Under the pieces are notes generated by a model. That model saw nothing but the letters and a program-made list of their open reading frames with translations, did no database searches and was not told the DNA's origin. Made by a program: the position numbers and the translations under genes. Positions 29,853 to 38,844 of a DNA stretch of 64,000 bases are shown one piece after another. How positions within the stretch are numbered: position 1 is the first letter of the stretch; the number at the start of each line of letters is the position of its first letter. The DNA is from Hyphomicrobiales bacterium (lineage in GTDB: Bacteria > Pseudomonadota > Alphaproteobacteria > Rhizobiales > Devosiaceae), in the NCBI GenBank assembly GCA_015490455.1, contig WFXU01000013.1, positions 1 to 64,000 of the forward strand, written 5' to 3'.

Positions 29853-30335
29853 ATGGAATTGGATAATAGTTTTTATGCTCTTATTGCTATGATTATATTT
29901 TTTGGCATTTTGATTTATATGAAAGTGCCAAAAATGCTTGTTGGTGGGCTTGATAGTAAAATCGCTAAAATTCAGGAAGAATTAGACGAAGCTAAACGAT
30001 TGCGTGAAGAGGCACAAGCGCAATTGGCTGAATATGAACGCAAGCGTAAATCTGCGCAAAGTGAAGCCGATGAAATAATTGAGGCGGCAAAGGAAGACGC
30101 TAAAATTATCGCCCAAGAGGCTAAAGAGGCGCTGGACGAATTGATAAATAGGCGGACAAAATCGGTTGAAGAAAAAATCGCTCAGGCCGAAGCGCATGCT
30201 CTTGCTGAAGTTAGAGAGCGCTCGGTTGACGTGGCTATAAATGCAGCAAGAAATATTTTAAGCGAGCAAATGGCAGCTAAGGGTGATGAGTTAATAGAAA
30301 AGTCAATTAAAGAAATTAGCACAAAGCTTAATTAA
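29853..30335 (+). CDS. atpF: ATP synthase F0 subunit b
   Basis: The second peripheral-stalk subunit, 160 residues. A single N-terminal membrane helix (FYALIAMIIFFGILIYMKVP) is followed by KMLVGGLDSKIAKIQEELDE and a charged coiled coil that reaches F1. It is the last gene of the F0 operon. The F1 genes are expected elsewhere on the chromosome, as in other Rhizobiales. Confidence 0.94.
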   Translation: MELDNSFYALIAMIIFFGILIYMKVPKMLVGGLDSKIAKIQEELDEAKRLREEAQAQLAEYERKRKSAQSEADEIIEAAKEDAKIIAQEAKEALDELINRRTKSVEEKIAQAEAHALAEVRERSVDVAINAARNILSEQMAAKGDELIEKSIKEISTKLN

Positions 30336-30522
30336 AGTCTGATTAGATCAGTTATTCTTGGTCGGCTGAGAAGATTATTGCTCAGAAGTTGGAAGCCGGA
30401 AAAATTTCCATCAAAATTGCAAGAAAACTACACATAAATACGAATGCAACGGCAGAATCTATAAAAGAGTTAGCGCTATCCTTCTCACCTGCCCATGCAA
30501 ATTGAAACTAATATTTTCCATC

Positions 30523-30566
30523 TTTCTATTCCTGGCTTTCGACTTCCAAATATTAAAATTCTTCAC
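30523..30566. repeat. Imperfect dispersed intergenic repeat, copy B
   Basis: Similar to 173-224 over about 45 bases with small gaps, ending in the shared 12-mer AAAATTCTTCAC. See copy A for limits on this call. Confidence 0.35.
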
Positions 30567-30704
30567 GGAGGACAAATTAACCAGCCTAGTTGTTGTTGGT
30601 TTATAATTATCTTTTAATGACAGGAAGAATATGTAAAGCTCAGGAACTAAGGGCTTGAAAAGTGTTAGGGCTATAATCTGATAAATAGGCTAATCCGCAA
30701 AATA

Positions 30705-30746
30705 CCCCTAAACCGACCCTTAAAGGGCCGATTTAAGGATAAGGGG
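30705..30746 (-). terminator. Nested hairpin, possible terminator of the CpaC-N gene
   Basis: An outer pair CCCCT/AGGGG (30705-30709, 30742-30746) encloses CGACCCTT/AAGGGCCG (30714-30721, 30723-30730, one mismatch). It lies just past the stop of the minus-strand gene. No good T run follows, so termination is uncertain. Confidence 0.35.
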
Positions 30747-30764
30747 AGTCTTGAAATTCGTAGA

Positions 30765-31253
30765 TTATTGCGCCGCTTCTTCAATCAATGTTGAGGAACT
30801 TATGGCTTGAGATGTAAAATCAGTATTATCTCCAAGTGTTATAGTTGGCTGACAAATTGGCTCACACGCCAATGTGGTTCTTGCCAGCCCCATATAAACG
30901 GTAACCACATCATCTGAGGTTTGTATTACCTCAACCAATGTGTCAGCAATTGGGTTTCCTGCACTATCAAGAATGATTAAATTAGTTTGACCATAGGACT
31001 TTCCGGTCAATATAAGTGTTTGCGCATCCTGAATTGTAACATCGGCAATGCCGGGATTTCCTATAATAACTGTAGCAGCCGGCGCATTTATGCGTAATAT
31101 ACGCGCCATATTGACATTTACAGTTACAGCACCTGGCACGACAATATTGTCGGTTTCATTGTCAGTTTCGGCTTTTGCTGGAATTGAGAAAATAAAACCA
31201 GTACTAATGGTAAAAATTGTAACAAATAATAGTCTTGAAAATTTTTGTAACAT
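30765..31253 (-). CDS. Pilus-assembly N-terminal-domain protein (CpaC N-domain only)
   Basis: A 162-residue exported protein with a signal peptide (cleavage near AKAET, residue 28). The mature part matches the N-terminal domain of CpaC/RcpA secretins: VNVNMARILRINAPAATVIIGN, then PGIADVTIQDAQTLILTGKSYGQTNLI (seen here about residues 68-94). It has no secretin pore domain. Stand-alone proteins of this kind lie next to flp/cpa loci in other Alphaproteobacteria. Two cysteines near the C-terminus (ACEPIC) could form a disulfide. It is divergent from flp; role in pilus assembly inferred. Confidence 0.8.
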   Translation of the reverse strand: MLQKFSRLLFVTIFTISTGFIFSIPAKAETDNETDNIVVPGAVTVNVNMARILRINAPAATVIIGNPGIADVTIQDAQTLILTGKSYGQTNLIILDSAGNPIADTLVEVIQTSDDVVTVYMGLARTTLACEPICQPTITLGDNTDFTSQAISSSTLIEEAAQ

Positions 31254-31511
31254 TTAACTAACCAATCTTACTTGAAAATATGTAAAGCAGTTTTACGCAA
31301 AATGGTGAATAATTAGCAAACATTGAAAAATAAATAAGACTATTTTCGAAATTAATTTACAAATAATAGTCCGACAAAGAAAATTTTAGCTCAAAGTGGA
31401 AAGTAAAAATTTCATAAATTATTAATCATAAAACAGAAATAGGGCGATAGATAAAATTTTATTTATTGGATTAAGATTATTTCAATTTGGATCAGATAGA
31501 CTGCCTTTTGA

Positions 31512-31572
31512 GTTCGATATTAGCTTATCGAACGAAAGCTGAAAATCGAGCTATGCCGTTACGCAAAGTAAC
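31512..31572 (+). promoter_or_regulatory. flp leader with two stem-loops
   Basis: A perfect 8-bp inverted repeat (GTTCGATA at 31512-31519, TATCGAAC at 31526-31533, loop TTAGCT) and a second one (GTTAC at 31558-31562, GTAAC at 31568-31572) precede the flp ribosome site AAGGAG at 31581-31586. Either could be an operator or an mRNA-stabilising leader structure for an abundant pilin message. The rest of the 31254-31593 gap shows no gene. Confidence 0.5.
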
Positions 31573-31593
31573 GTGAAATTAAGGAGAAGTAAA

Positions 31594-31770
31594 ATGAATA
31601 TTATTAAACGTTTCGTAAAAGATGAATCAGGTGCCACCGCTATTGAATATGGTCTCATTGCAGCTCTGATTGCTGTTGGCATTATTGTGGCAGCAACAAC
31701 TTTGGGTGATGAACTCTCATCTATGTTCAATAGAATAGCCGCTAAACTGCAAGGCACACAAGTTAACTAG
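31594..31770 (+). CDS. flp: Flp-type major pilin
   Basis: A 58-residue prepilin of the Tad (tight adherence) system. The class IVb pattern is clear: short basic leader, then DESGATAIEYGLIAALIAVG with the Gly/Ala cleavage point and the Glu-Tyr pair of Flp pilins, followed by one hydrophobic helix. An earlier GTG (31573) is disfavoured because AAGGAG lies 7 bases before the ATG at 31594. A terminator directly downstream probably makes the pilin transcript the most abundant of the locus. Confidence 0.95.
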   Translation: MNIIKRFVKDESGATAIEYGLIAALIAVGIIVAATTLGDELSSMFNRIAAKLQGTQVN

Positions 31771-31795
31771 AGTATAATTCTATCGTTGAATTATT

Positions 31796-31830
31796 AAGGG
31801 GGCCTAAGGTCCCTTTATTTTATATTTTTT
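31796..31830 (+). terminator. Terminator downstream of flp
   Basis: AAGGG pairs with CCCTT around a GC-rich extension and a short loop (31796-31815), followed by TTTATTTTATATTTTTT. Partial read-through would set the pilin-to-machinery ratio. Confidence 0.75.
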
Positions 31831-31879
31831 TAACCGGCTCCAATTATAAAGAAAATATAAGTTTTGGAGTGATCATTTT

Positions 31880-32386
31880 ATGAATTTGAATTTAATATTA
31901 TTAATGATATTTCCGCTTCTGATGGCATTTGCTGCAGCCTCTGACTTGCTGACAATGCGTATTTCTAACCGCATTATATTGGCTTTAATATTCTCATTTA
32001 TAATATTGGCAATGATTGTCGGAATGGAGCTTTCGCAATTTGCCGTGCATTTAGGCATTGCATTGCTGGTTTTGGTTATATCTTTTATTTTATTCAGTTT
32101 TGGCTGGATTGGCGGGGGAGATGCAAAATTAGCGGCAGCTACCTCACTTTGGCTCGGTCCCTATATTACATTATTATATCTCGTATATGGCGGATTGTTT
32201 GGCGGCGCGCTGACTTTGTTTTTATTGGCAGTGCGCATGATGCCAATGCCTGCGCAAATGAAAAATATAGTTTGGATAAATAGGCTGCATAAAGGAAATA
32301 GCGGTGTTCCATATGGGATAGCACTGGCAGCGGCGGCTCTTATGGTCTATTCCGAATCAATAATATTTACCAGCTTGCTAGGTTAG
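31880..32386 (+). CDS. cpaA: Prepilin peptidase, CpaA/TadV type
   Basis: An A24-family aspartic membrane protease that trims Flp prepilin. The two catalytic aspartates are in AAASDLLTMRISNR (about residue 22) and in GWIGGGDAKLAAAT (the GxGD-type motif, about residue 78). About five to six membrane helices in 168 residues, the short form lacking the methylase domain. It lies 109 bases after flp. Confidence 0.93.
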   Translation: MNLNLILLMIFPLLMAFAAASDLLTMRISNRIILALIFSFIILAMIVGMELSQFAVHLGIALLVLVISFILFSFGWIGGGDAKLAAATSLWLGPYITLLYLVYGGLFGGALTLFLLAVRMMPMPAQMKNIVWINRLHKGNSGVPYGIALAAAALMVYSESIIFTSLLG

Positions 32387-32636
32387 ATTTAGTTTATTTT
32401 ATCTTTCCGGAATCAATTATAATTATGATATTTGCCTATATTTGTGGCTGGTTTCCTAAGGAAAATCTCACTGCCCAACAGGCCTATTGGGGACATAAAA
32501 TTCTATTTTTATGAAGATAACTTACTATTAACTAAAAATAGTAAGGCACAATTAACCAAACTTTGACAATTTTAGTGTGAAACTAGCCAAGAGTTGAGCT
32601 TTTAGTTCGATTAATTATGCAGCTTGGAGTTTGGGA

Positions 32637-33572
32637 ATGAAACCCGCAAGGATTATTTTACTAGGTGTAGCGATCGTAGCAGGTGGGCTTGCTGCGCTTA
32701 TGGCGATGAATAATGAGGAGCAACAGCCGCAGGAAGTTGAAACTATTATTCGTGAAGAAGCCAAAGTGCAAGTTCTGGTGGCACGAAGCGGAATAGGTGT
32801 TGGGGAAAGGCTTAGTCCAGATCTTCTTGAATGGCAAGATTGGCCAGCTGCTGTAGTCCGTCCGGAATTTATTACAAATGAAATGGCCCCCAATGCGATT
32901 GAGGAGCTCGGAGGTGCGGTTGCCAGGTTTGTATTTTTTGAAGGGGAGCCGATAAGGGAAGCAAAATTAGCGCGTTCAGATCAGGGTTATCTTTCAGCTG
33001 TGATTGAGCCAGGCAAAAGAGCGGTTTCAATTAAGATTTCCGCAGAGAGCGGGGCGGGTGGATTTATTGTTCCCAACGATAGGGTTGATGTTGTGCTTAC
33101 CTCAAAAACTGAGATTGGTGAGAGGTCAGAAACAATTTTGCAAAATGTAAAAGTATTGGTGATTGATAGCCGGTTTGATCGTGCAAATGATAATGCAGAT
33201 GCGCCAAATGAAGATGAGATGGCCTTTTCTGATGAGACTATTGCAGTTTTAGAACTGGATCCCGAGCAGGCTGAAACAATTGTAAATGCCTCTGAAATTG
33301 GTGAGCTTGCGCTTGTTTTAAGATCTGTTGCCGATTTTGGTGAACAAGCAACCGATTACAGTTTTCAGGGCGCAAATGCTGAAATAAGAATGATAAAATT
33401 TGGCAAGGAAATTAATGTTATTTCAGGCAGGGGAACTGAAACTAGCTTGGTCGTTCGCGAAGATATATATGATGAAGCTCCTCCACCAGAACAAATATAT
33501 ATGGATAGTCCGGTTGAAAATGGTCAGATTATTGGGCCGGACGGTCTAGTATCAAATGTGCCACAGCAATAG
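32637..33572 (+). CDS. cpaB: Flp pilus assembly protein CpaB/RcpC
   Basis: A 311-residue protein with one N-terminal membrane anchor (ILLGVAIVAGGLAALMAM) and an SAF domain (VQVLVARSGIGVGERLSPDLL, about residues 43-63), then the RcpC region including SVKISAESGAGGFIVPNDRVDV (as residues about 117-139). A TTG at 32631 is less likely than the ATG at 32637, which has GGAG seven bases upstream. It is a periplasmic component linking to the secretin CpaC. The preceding 250-base gap shows no gene. Confidence 0.9.
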   Translation: MKPARIILLGVAIVAGGLAALMAMNNEEQQPQEVETIIREEAKVQVLVARSGIGVGERLSPDLLEWQDWPAAVVRPEFITNEMAPNAIEELGGAVARFVFFEGEPIREAKLARSDQGYLSAVIEPGKRAVSIKISAESGAGGFIVPNDRVDVVLTSKTEIGERSETILQNVKVLVIDSRFDRANDNADAPNEDEMAFSDETIAVLELDPEQAETIVNASEIGELALVLRSVADFGEQATDYSFQGANAEIRMIKFGKEINVISGRGTETSLVVREDIYDEAPPPEQIYMDSPVENGQIIGPDGLVSNVPQQ

Positions 33573-33587
33573 GGTTTGAGAAATATC

Positions 33588-35009
33588 ATGCTAAAAAAAC
33601 TACTACCTTCAAACCATCTGATTAAAATGAGGAAATTGTTAAGAATTTTTGCAATTGTAATTATGGGGCTTGGCGTCTTAATGCCGACAATTCCGGCATT
33701 TGCACAAAAAATTTCTCATTTAAGAATTTCTAGTGCCGAAAGGGGTGCGACACAATATTTACAGGTGGGATTAAATAAATCTGTGATTGTTGATTTGCCG
33801 GCTAAGGTTAGTGAAGTCATTGTTTCTCAACCCAATGTTGCAGGAATAGTCATGCGCTCAAAACAGCGCGCTATCTTACAAGGTGTTGGAGTGGGAGATA
33901 CAAATATATTCTTTCTTGATGCTAAGGGAGCGCGTATTTCTGTGCTTGAAGTTTCTGTTGTAGCCGATGCTTCAGGTCTAGCCGCTACTATTGCTTCTAT
34001 TTTGCCCGGTGCCAAATTAAAGGTGGAAACATTTGGAGAAAGGGTGGTGCTTTCTGGAACTGTGCGCTCTGGCGATGATATGGAAAAAGCAGTCGCTATT
34101 GCAGCCCAATTTGCAGGGGGCATGGATAATGTGGCAAATATTATTCAGGTTGAGGGTGCGCAGCAAGTATTGCTTAAAGTTACAATAGCTGAAGTTGGAC
34201 GCGAGACTGTAAAACAATTGGGCATTAATCTTAGTGGTAATTTTAATACGGGTTCTTTAGCGACAGCGATGATTTCTGCTCCTACCTATGGTGGAGCTTC
34301 AAATGTTATTGCGCCAAATAGTGTAACCGCCTCGCTAGGTGTTGGAAATCTTGCGATTAATGCAACTCTTAGGGCACTAGAAAGACGCGGAGCCCTAAGA
34401 ACTTTGGCTGAGCCTACTCTTTCTGCCTTATCAGGGCAGAGTGCTGAATTTTTGGCTGGGGGTGAATTTCCTGTTCCAACAGGCGTTGATAATGGGCAGG
34501 TGCTATTTGAATTTAAGAAATTTGGTGTTGAGTTAAAATTTACCCCAACTGTTAAATCTAATGGAATAATTGCCCTTGAGGTTGATGCAAAAGTATCAGA
34601 GCCAACTACTGAGGGTGGATTTAATGCTGGTGGTATTACTATTCCGGCGACCAGAGAACGTAAGGCAAAAACTACTGTTGAGTTAAGGACGGGCTCTACA
34701 ATGGCCATTGCCGGATTGATTGAGGAAAAAGTGCGCGCGCAGATAAATTCACTACCGGGAATTGGGAATTTACCAATTTTGGGAGCATTGTTCCGCTCAC
34801 GTGACTTTGTCAGGTCTGAAACCGAATTGCTTATTTTGGTAACGCCTATTTTGGCTAAATCCGGCGGGCCAATTGATCTGCCAACCAATAAAATGGTGCT
34901 AGCGGGTGATGCAGAAGCTATTTTTCTGGGGCATATTGAGAAACTTTATGGTGTAGGACCAACAAATGGAGTTCAATATCAAGGTTCAATAGGATTTTCG
35001 TTAGATTAA
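33588..35009 (+). CDS. cpaC: Tad pilus secretin CpaC/RcpA
   Basis: The outer-membrane secretin of the Tad pilus, 473 residues. It has a signal peptide (cleavage near IPAFAQK), an N-terminal pilus-assembly domain (residues about 40-110), a BON-like/N1 region (VETFGERVVLSGTV) and a secretin domain with QVLLKVTIAEVGRE, the PTLSALSGQSAEFLAGGEFPVP stretch (about residues 270-292) and the terminal TELLILVTPILAK. An upstream TTG (33576) is possible, but the ATG at 33588 is preferred. It starts 15 bases after cpaB. Confidence 0.93.
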   Translation: MLKKLLPSNHLIKMRKLLRIFAIVIMGLGVLMPTIPAFAQKISHLRISSAERGATQYLQVGLNKSVIVDLPAKVSEVIVSQPNVAGIVMRSKQRAILQGVGVGDTNIFFLDAKGARISVLEVSVVADASGLAATIASILPGAKLKVETFGERVVLSGTVRSGDDMEKAVAIAAQFAGGMDNVANIIQVEGAQQVLLKVTIAEVGRETVKQLGINLSGNFNTGSLATAMISAPTYGGASNVIAPNSVTASLGVGNLAINATLRALERRGALRTLAEPTLSALSGQSAEFLAGGEFPVPTGVDNGQVLFEFKKFGVELKFTPTVKSNGIIALEVDAKVSEPTTEGGFNAGGITIPATRERKAKTTVELRTGSTMAIAGLIEEKVRAQINSLPGIGNLPILGALFRSRDFVRSETELLILVTPILAKSGGPIDLPTNKMVLAGDAEAIFLGHIEKLYGVGPTNGVQYQGSIGFSLD

Positions 35010-35059
35010 TTTTGCTGGTTTGAAATTTGTATCCCAAGAGGGTTTTAAGAGGGAATTTG

Positions 35060-36325
35060 ATGACTATAGATGAAAAAAATAAAGAAATATTACAAAATCC
35101 GTTAAGTGGAGGGGCGCGTATTATTCCCAGAATAACTATTCAGGCATTTTGTGAACATTCTCAAACTGCGCAAATGATAGAATCCTTAACCAGTGATAGG
35201 CGCATGTCACGCGTTGCCCTGACCACTCATAATGGTGGTTTGGAAGGGGCAATAGAGACATATAAGTCAAGTCCAACGCCAAATTTGATCATTATTGAAA
35301 CCTCTTTAATGATGGAGGAAATATTAGCTTCGCTTGAGCGGCTTGCAGAAGTTTGTGATACAGGCACACATTTAATGGTGCTCGGACATATAAATGATGT
35401 GGTTCTTTATCGTGAATTAAAGAATTTTGGAGTTTCAGAATATTTAGTTTTGCCCGTAAGAGCGCAAATTATTGTTGATGCCATTAGTGAAATATTTATA
35501 GCTGGTGATGCAGAGCCAATAGGTCGCTCGGTTGCATTTATTTCTGCAAAAGGGGGGGCTGGCTCTTCAACAATTGCTCATAATAGCGCGTGGGCTGTTG
35601 CTAAAAATATAATGCAGGATGTATTGATCATTGATATGGATCTCGCTTTTGGAACAGCGGGGCTGAATTTTAATCAAGATCCATCAACCGGTATAGCAGA
35701 CGCCCTATTTGCCAGCGAAACGCTCGACGATGTAATGTTAGATAGGATTATGTCAAAGGCAGCAAATCACGTTAATTTACTAACTGCCTCCTGCAATCTT
35801 GATCAAACTTATGATTTTACTGAGCGCGATTTTGAAAATGTGGTTGAACTGAGCCAGCAAAGCGTTCCCCTAGTAATACTTGATATTCCGCATATTTGGA
35901 GTGCTTGGGTTAAATATACATTAGCAATGGCTGATGATATTGTTATTGTTGCCGAGCCGGATCTAGCCAATCTTCGCAATGCAAAAAATATTATTGACTT
36001 ATTGAAATCTTTACGCCCATCGGAACAGGAGCCAATATTAATTGTAAATAAGGTTGCTATTCCTAAGCGACCGGAAATCGCTCCGCAGGAGTTTGCAAAT
36101 TCAGTAGAATGTAAACTTTTTGGCGAAATTGCCTTTGACAGTTCGGCATTTGGCGTTGCTGCCAATAATGGGCAAATGATAGCTGAAATAGCAAGAAACC
36201 ATAAGGCAAATGAAGTTTTCAATAAAATTGGAAATAGGATTTCAGGAAGGCTTAATAATGAAAGTGTGAAGGGGCCATCTGGATTAAATATTCCAAATAT
36301 AATGAAAATTTTGAAACGAGCTTAA
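35060..36325 (+). CDS. cpaE: Tad pilus assembly ATPase-like protein CpaE/TadZ
   Basis: A MinD/ParA-like protein that localises the Tad machine to a cell pole. An atypical receiver-like domain occupies about residues 20-145. The P-loop domain follows, with the deviant Walker A KGGAGSSTIAHN (about residues 164-175) and DMDLAFGTAGLNF. Length 421 residues from the ATG at 35060, which has AGAGGGA upstream; an earlier TTG adds 11 residues. It follows cpaC by 50 bases, with no cpaD between them, unlike most Tad loci. Confidence 0.9.
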   Translation: MTIDEKNKEILQNPLSGGARIIPRITIQAFCEHSQTAQMIESLTSDRRMSRVALTTHNGGLEGAIETYKSSPTPNLIIIETSLMMEEILASLERLAEVCDTGTHLMVLGHINDVVLYRELKNFGVSEYLVLPVRAQIIVDAISEIFIAGDAEPIGRSVAFISAKGGAGSSTIAHNSAWAVAKNIMQDVLIIDMDLAFGTAGLNFNQDPSTGIADALFASETLDDVMLDRIMSKAANHVNLLTASCNLDQTYDFTERDFENVVELSQQSVPLVILDIPHIWSAWVKYTLAMADDIVIVAEPDLANLRNAKNIIDLLKSLRPSEQEPILIVNKVAIPKRPEIAPQEFANSVECKLFGEIAFDSSAFGVAANNGQMIAEIARNHKANEVFNKIGNRISGRLNNESVKGPSGLNIPNIMKILKRA

Positions 36326-36346
36326 GGGTTAGAAAAGGGAATATAA

Positions 36347-37846
36347 ATGTTTGGTAAGCGCACCAGTTTTGGTGATAGAGCAAAATCTAAGCAGATAAAT
36401 AAAGTTGTAAATGAGCCTGTTTTTAGGGAAGAAAATAAACAAGCTACAATTGCTGGCGAAGAAAATAAAAAACTCGCTCAACCCGTTTCAAACAACCAGG
36501 AACAAAATCAGCCCGAAGAAATTGTCACTAGGGCGTCAGGAACCCGCTCTGAAGAATATTATAATACTAAATCCATTGTTTTTTCTGCCCTAATTGATTC
36601 GCTTGATCTAAGCCAACTTGCTTCAATGGATGCAGAAGCTGCGCGCGAAGAAATCCGCGATATTGTATTAGAAATTGTCGCTTTGAAATCAATCGCTATG
36701 TCAATAGCGGATCAGGAGGAAATGCTTGATGAAATTTGCGATGATGTGCTCGGCTATGGGCCTTTAGAGCCCTTATTGGCGCGCGATGATATTGCGGATA
36801 TTATGGTTAATGGTTCACAAAAATGCTATATTGAGGTTAATGGCAAGGTGAAACTTACCAATGTGAAATTTCGCGATGAAGCCCATTTAATGAATGTGTG
36901 TCAGCGTATTGTCAGTCAGGTTGGACGGCGAGTTGATGAGAGTTCTCCAATATGTGATGCGCGCCTGCCAGATGGCTCGCGTGTTAATGTCATTGCCCCC
37001 CCATTATCTATTGATGGCGCATCACTTACTATTCGGAAATTTAAGAAAGATAAACTTACATTAGATCAGCTGGTTAAATTTGGCTCTATTTCTCCGGAAG
37101 GGGCGGAAGTATTAAGAATTTTGGGGCGTATAAGGGCAAATGTGCTTATTTCCGGTGGAACAGGTTCAGGAAAAACCACGCTTTTGAACTGTTTAACGGC
37201 CTTTATTGAAGGGGATGAACGTATTATTACTTGTGAGGATAGCGCCGAATTGCAATTACAACAACCCCATACTGTTCGGCTTGAGACACGCCCCCCAAAT
37301 CTTGAGGGTGAGGGGGAAATTACCATGCGTGATCTGGTGAAGAACTGTTTGCGCATGCGTCCGGAAAGAATAATTGTTGGTGAGGTGCGTGGCCCTGAGG
37401 CGTTTGACCTATTGCAGGCGATGAATACTGGTCATGATGGCTCTATGGGGACATTACACGCCAATTCCCCACGTGAAGCGCTAAGCCGTTTAGAATCTAT
37501 GATAACTATGGGTGGATATTCTCTTCCTTCAAGAACTATTCGTGAAATGATTGTTTCTTCTGTTGATGTGATTGTGCAGGCAGCGCGTTTAAGGGATGGC
37601 TCACGCCGCATCACCCATATTACCGAAGTTTTGGGCATGGAGGGAGATGTTATCGTAACACAAGATGTGTTTTTATATGATATTACTGGGGAAGATGAAA
37701 ATGGTAATTTAGTGGGCAGGCATCGCTCAACTGGCATAACACAACCCAAATTTACCGAAAGGGCACGCTATTTTAATGAAGAAGCAAATTTAGTGCAGGC
37801 ATTAGAAAGTGCTAATATTGAGCATAAAGAAATGGTAGGAGGTTAA
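36347..37846 (+). CDS. cpaF: Tad pilus assembly ATPase CpaF/TadA
   Basis: The hexameric secretion ATPase powering Flp pilus extension and retraction. A variable charged N-terminus (about 70 residues) precedes the CpaF N-domain and the ATPase core: Walker A SGGTGSGKTTLLN, ITCEDSAELQL (Asp box), RPERIIVGEVRGPEAFDLL (Walker B region) and GSMGTLHANSPREAL (His box). Length 499 residues. Its stop is immediately followed by the tadB ATG. Confidence 0.95.
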   Translation: MFGKRTSFGDRAKSKQINKVVNEPVFREENKQATIAGEENKKLAQPVSNNQEQNQPEEIVTRASGTRSEEYYNTKSIVFSALIDSLDLSQLASMDAEAAREEIRDIVLEIVALKSIAMSIADQEEMLDEICDDVLGYGPLEPLLARDDIADIMVNGSQKCYIEVNGKVKLTNVKFRDEAHLMNVCQRIVSQVGRRVDESSPICDARLPDGSRVNVIAPPLSIDGASLTIRKFKKDKLTLDQLVKFGSISPEGAEVLRILGRIRANVLISGGTGSGKTTLLNCLTAFIEGDERIITCEDSAELQLQQPHTVRLETRPPNLEGEGEITMRDLVKNCLRMRPERIIVGEVRGPEAFDLLQAMNTGHDGSMGTLHANSPREALSRLESMITMGGYSLPSRTIREMIVSSVDVIVQAARLRDGSRRITHITEVLGMEGDVIVTQDVFLYDITGEDENGNLVGRHRSTGITQPKFTERARYFNEEANLVQALESANIEHKEMVGG

Positions 37847-38821
37847 ATGTCACCTTTAATTCTTGCTCTGTTAGCTTTTATTTCAGTTGCGGCGTTGGGA
37901 GGTGCTTTGGCGCCTTCAATATTTGGTTCGGGGGCAAAAGTAGAAAAAAGAATTAGCTCCCTTAAAGGCAATATGCGGGAAAGAGAAAGGGAAAAAAGGG
38001 GGCTTCGCAGTAAAGAGAATAGGCGTAAGGCTATTCAGGAAGTATTAGAAGAGCACGCGAAAAAAAATAAAAAGAAACGCTTAACATTAAAGGAAAGAAT
38101 TTTCCAAGCCGGCATGACCATTTCAAAGGGAGCATTTATCCGTAATTCTATTATTGGTGGCGTTATTTTATTTTTTATCCTCTTTATATTGGAAGCGCCT
38201 ATCTGGTTTGCGCTAATTATGTCATTAAGTTTGTCATATGTGGGGGCAATGTGGTTCTTAAATTTTAAGAAAAAAAAATATCAAGCAAAATATCTTGATG
38301 AGCTCCCAAATGCGGTTGAGGCAATTGTGCGCGGTATTAAATCGGGAATGCCGCTAAATGATTCGATTAAAATTGTTGCCAAAGATGTAAAAGAACCGGT
38401 AAGAAGCGAATTTGCCAGAGTGGTTGAACAACAAGCTATTGGCAAGGGAATGGCTGAGGCGGTAAAAGTGCTTTATGACAGGGTTCCGCTGCCTGAGGTA
38501 AATTTTTTGGTTGTTGTTATTGCGGTGCAGGAACAATCGGGGGGAAACCTCGCCGAAGCTCTGCAAAATCTTGCGCGAGTGTTACGCGATAGAAAGAAAA
38601 TGAAAGCCAAAGTTAAGGCAATGGCCTCAGAAGCAAAGGCTTCCGCCGGCATTATTGGCTCATTACCCTTTGTTGTTGCAATATTAGTGTCAATTGCGTC
38701 TCCCGGATATTTGAACCCGCTATTTGAAAGTCCTGCCGGTCATCTTTGGCTAGCAATTGGTGGGGTTATGCTGCTTATGGGCGGATATATTATGAATAAA
38801 ATGATTCAGTTCGATTATTAG
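37847..38821 (+). CDS. tadB: Tad pilus inner-membrane protein TadB (CpaG)
   Basis: A type II secretion F-domain membrane protein, 324 residues. An N-terminal membrane helix, a basic cytoplasmic region, two helices (about residues 105-145), the F-domain (LDELPNAVEAIVRGIKSGMP, about 165-184) and two C-terminal helices. It starts directly after the cpaF stop, with AGGAGG as ribosome site. Forms the inner-membrane platform with TadC. Confidence 0.92.
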   Translation: MSPLILALLAFISVAALGGALAPSIFGSGAKVEKRISSLKGNMREREREKRGLRSKENRRKAIQEVLEEHAKKNKKKRLTLKERIFQAGMTISKGAFIRNSIIGGVILFFILFILEAPIWFALIMSLSLSYVGAMWFLNFKKKKYQAKYLDELPNAVEAIVRGIKSGMPLNDSIKIVAKDVKEPVRSEFARVVEQQAIGKGMAEAVKVLYDRVPLPEVNFLVVVIAVQEQSGGNLAEALQNLARVLRDRKKMKAKVKAMASEAKASAGIIGSLPFVVAILVSIASPGYLNPLFESPAGHLWLAIGGVMLLMGGYIMNKMIQFDY

Positions 38822-38844
38822 GTTCAAAAGAAGTGCGTTAAATT

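Larger units (their letters stand above)
30336..30764. other. Intergenic region between atpF and the CpaC-N protein
   Basis: I see no gene in these 429 bases between convergent atpF and the pilus-related gene. Contents: a small stem-loop (CTGAG at 30366-30370, CTCAG at 30381-30385), copy B of a dispersed repeat (30523-30566) and a nested hairpin near the right end (30705-30746). Confidence 0.5.

Noticed and set aside
34286-34888. Open frame antisense to cpaC (200 codons)
   Set aside because: It lies wholly within the conserved secretin domain on the other strand and has shadow-type composition and no ribosome site.
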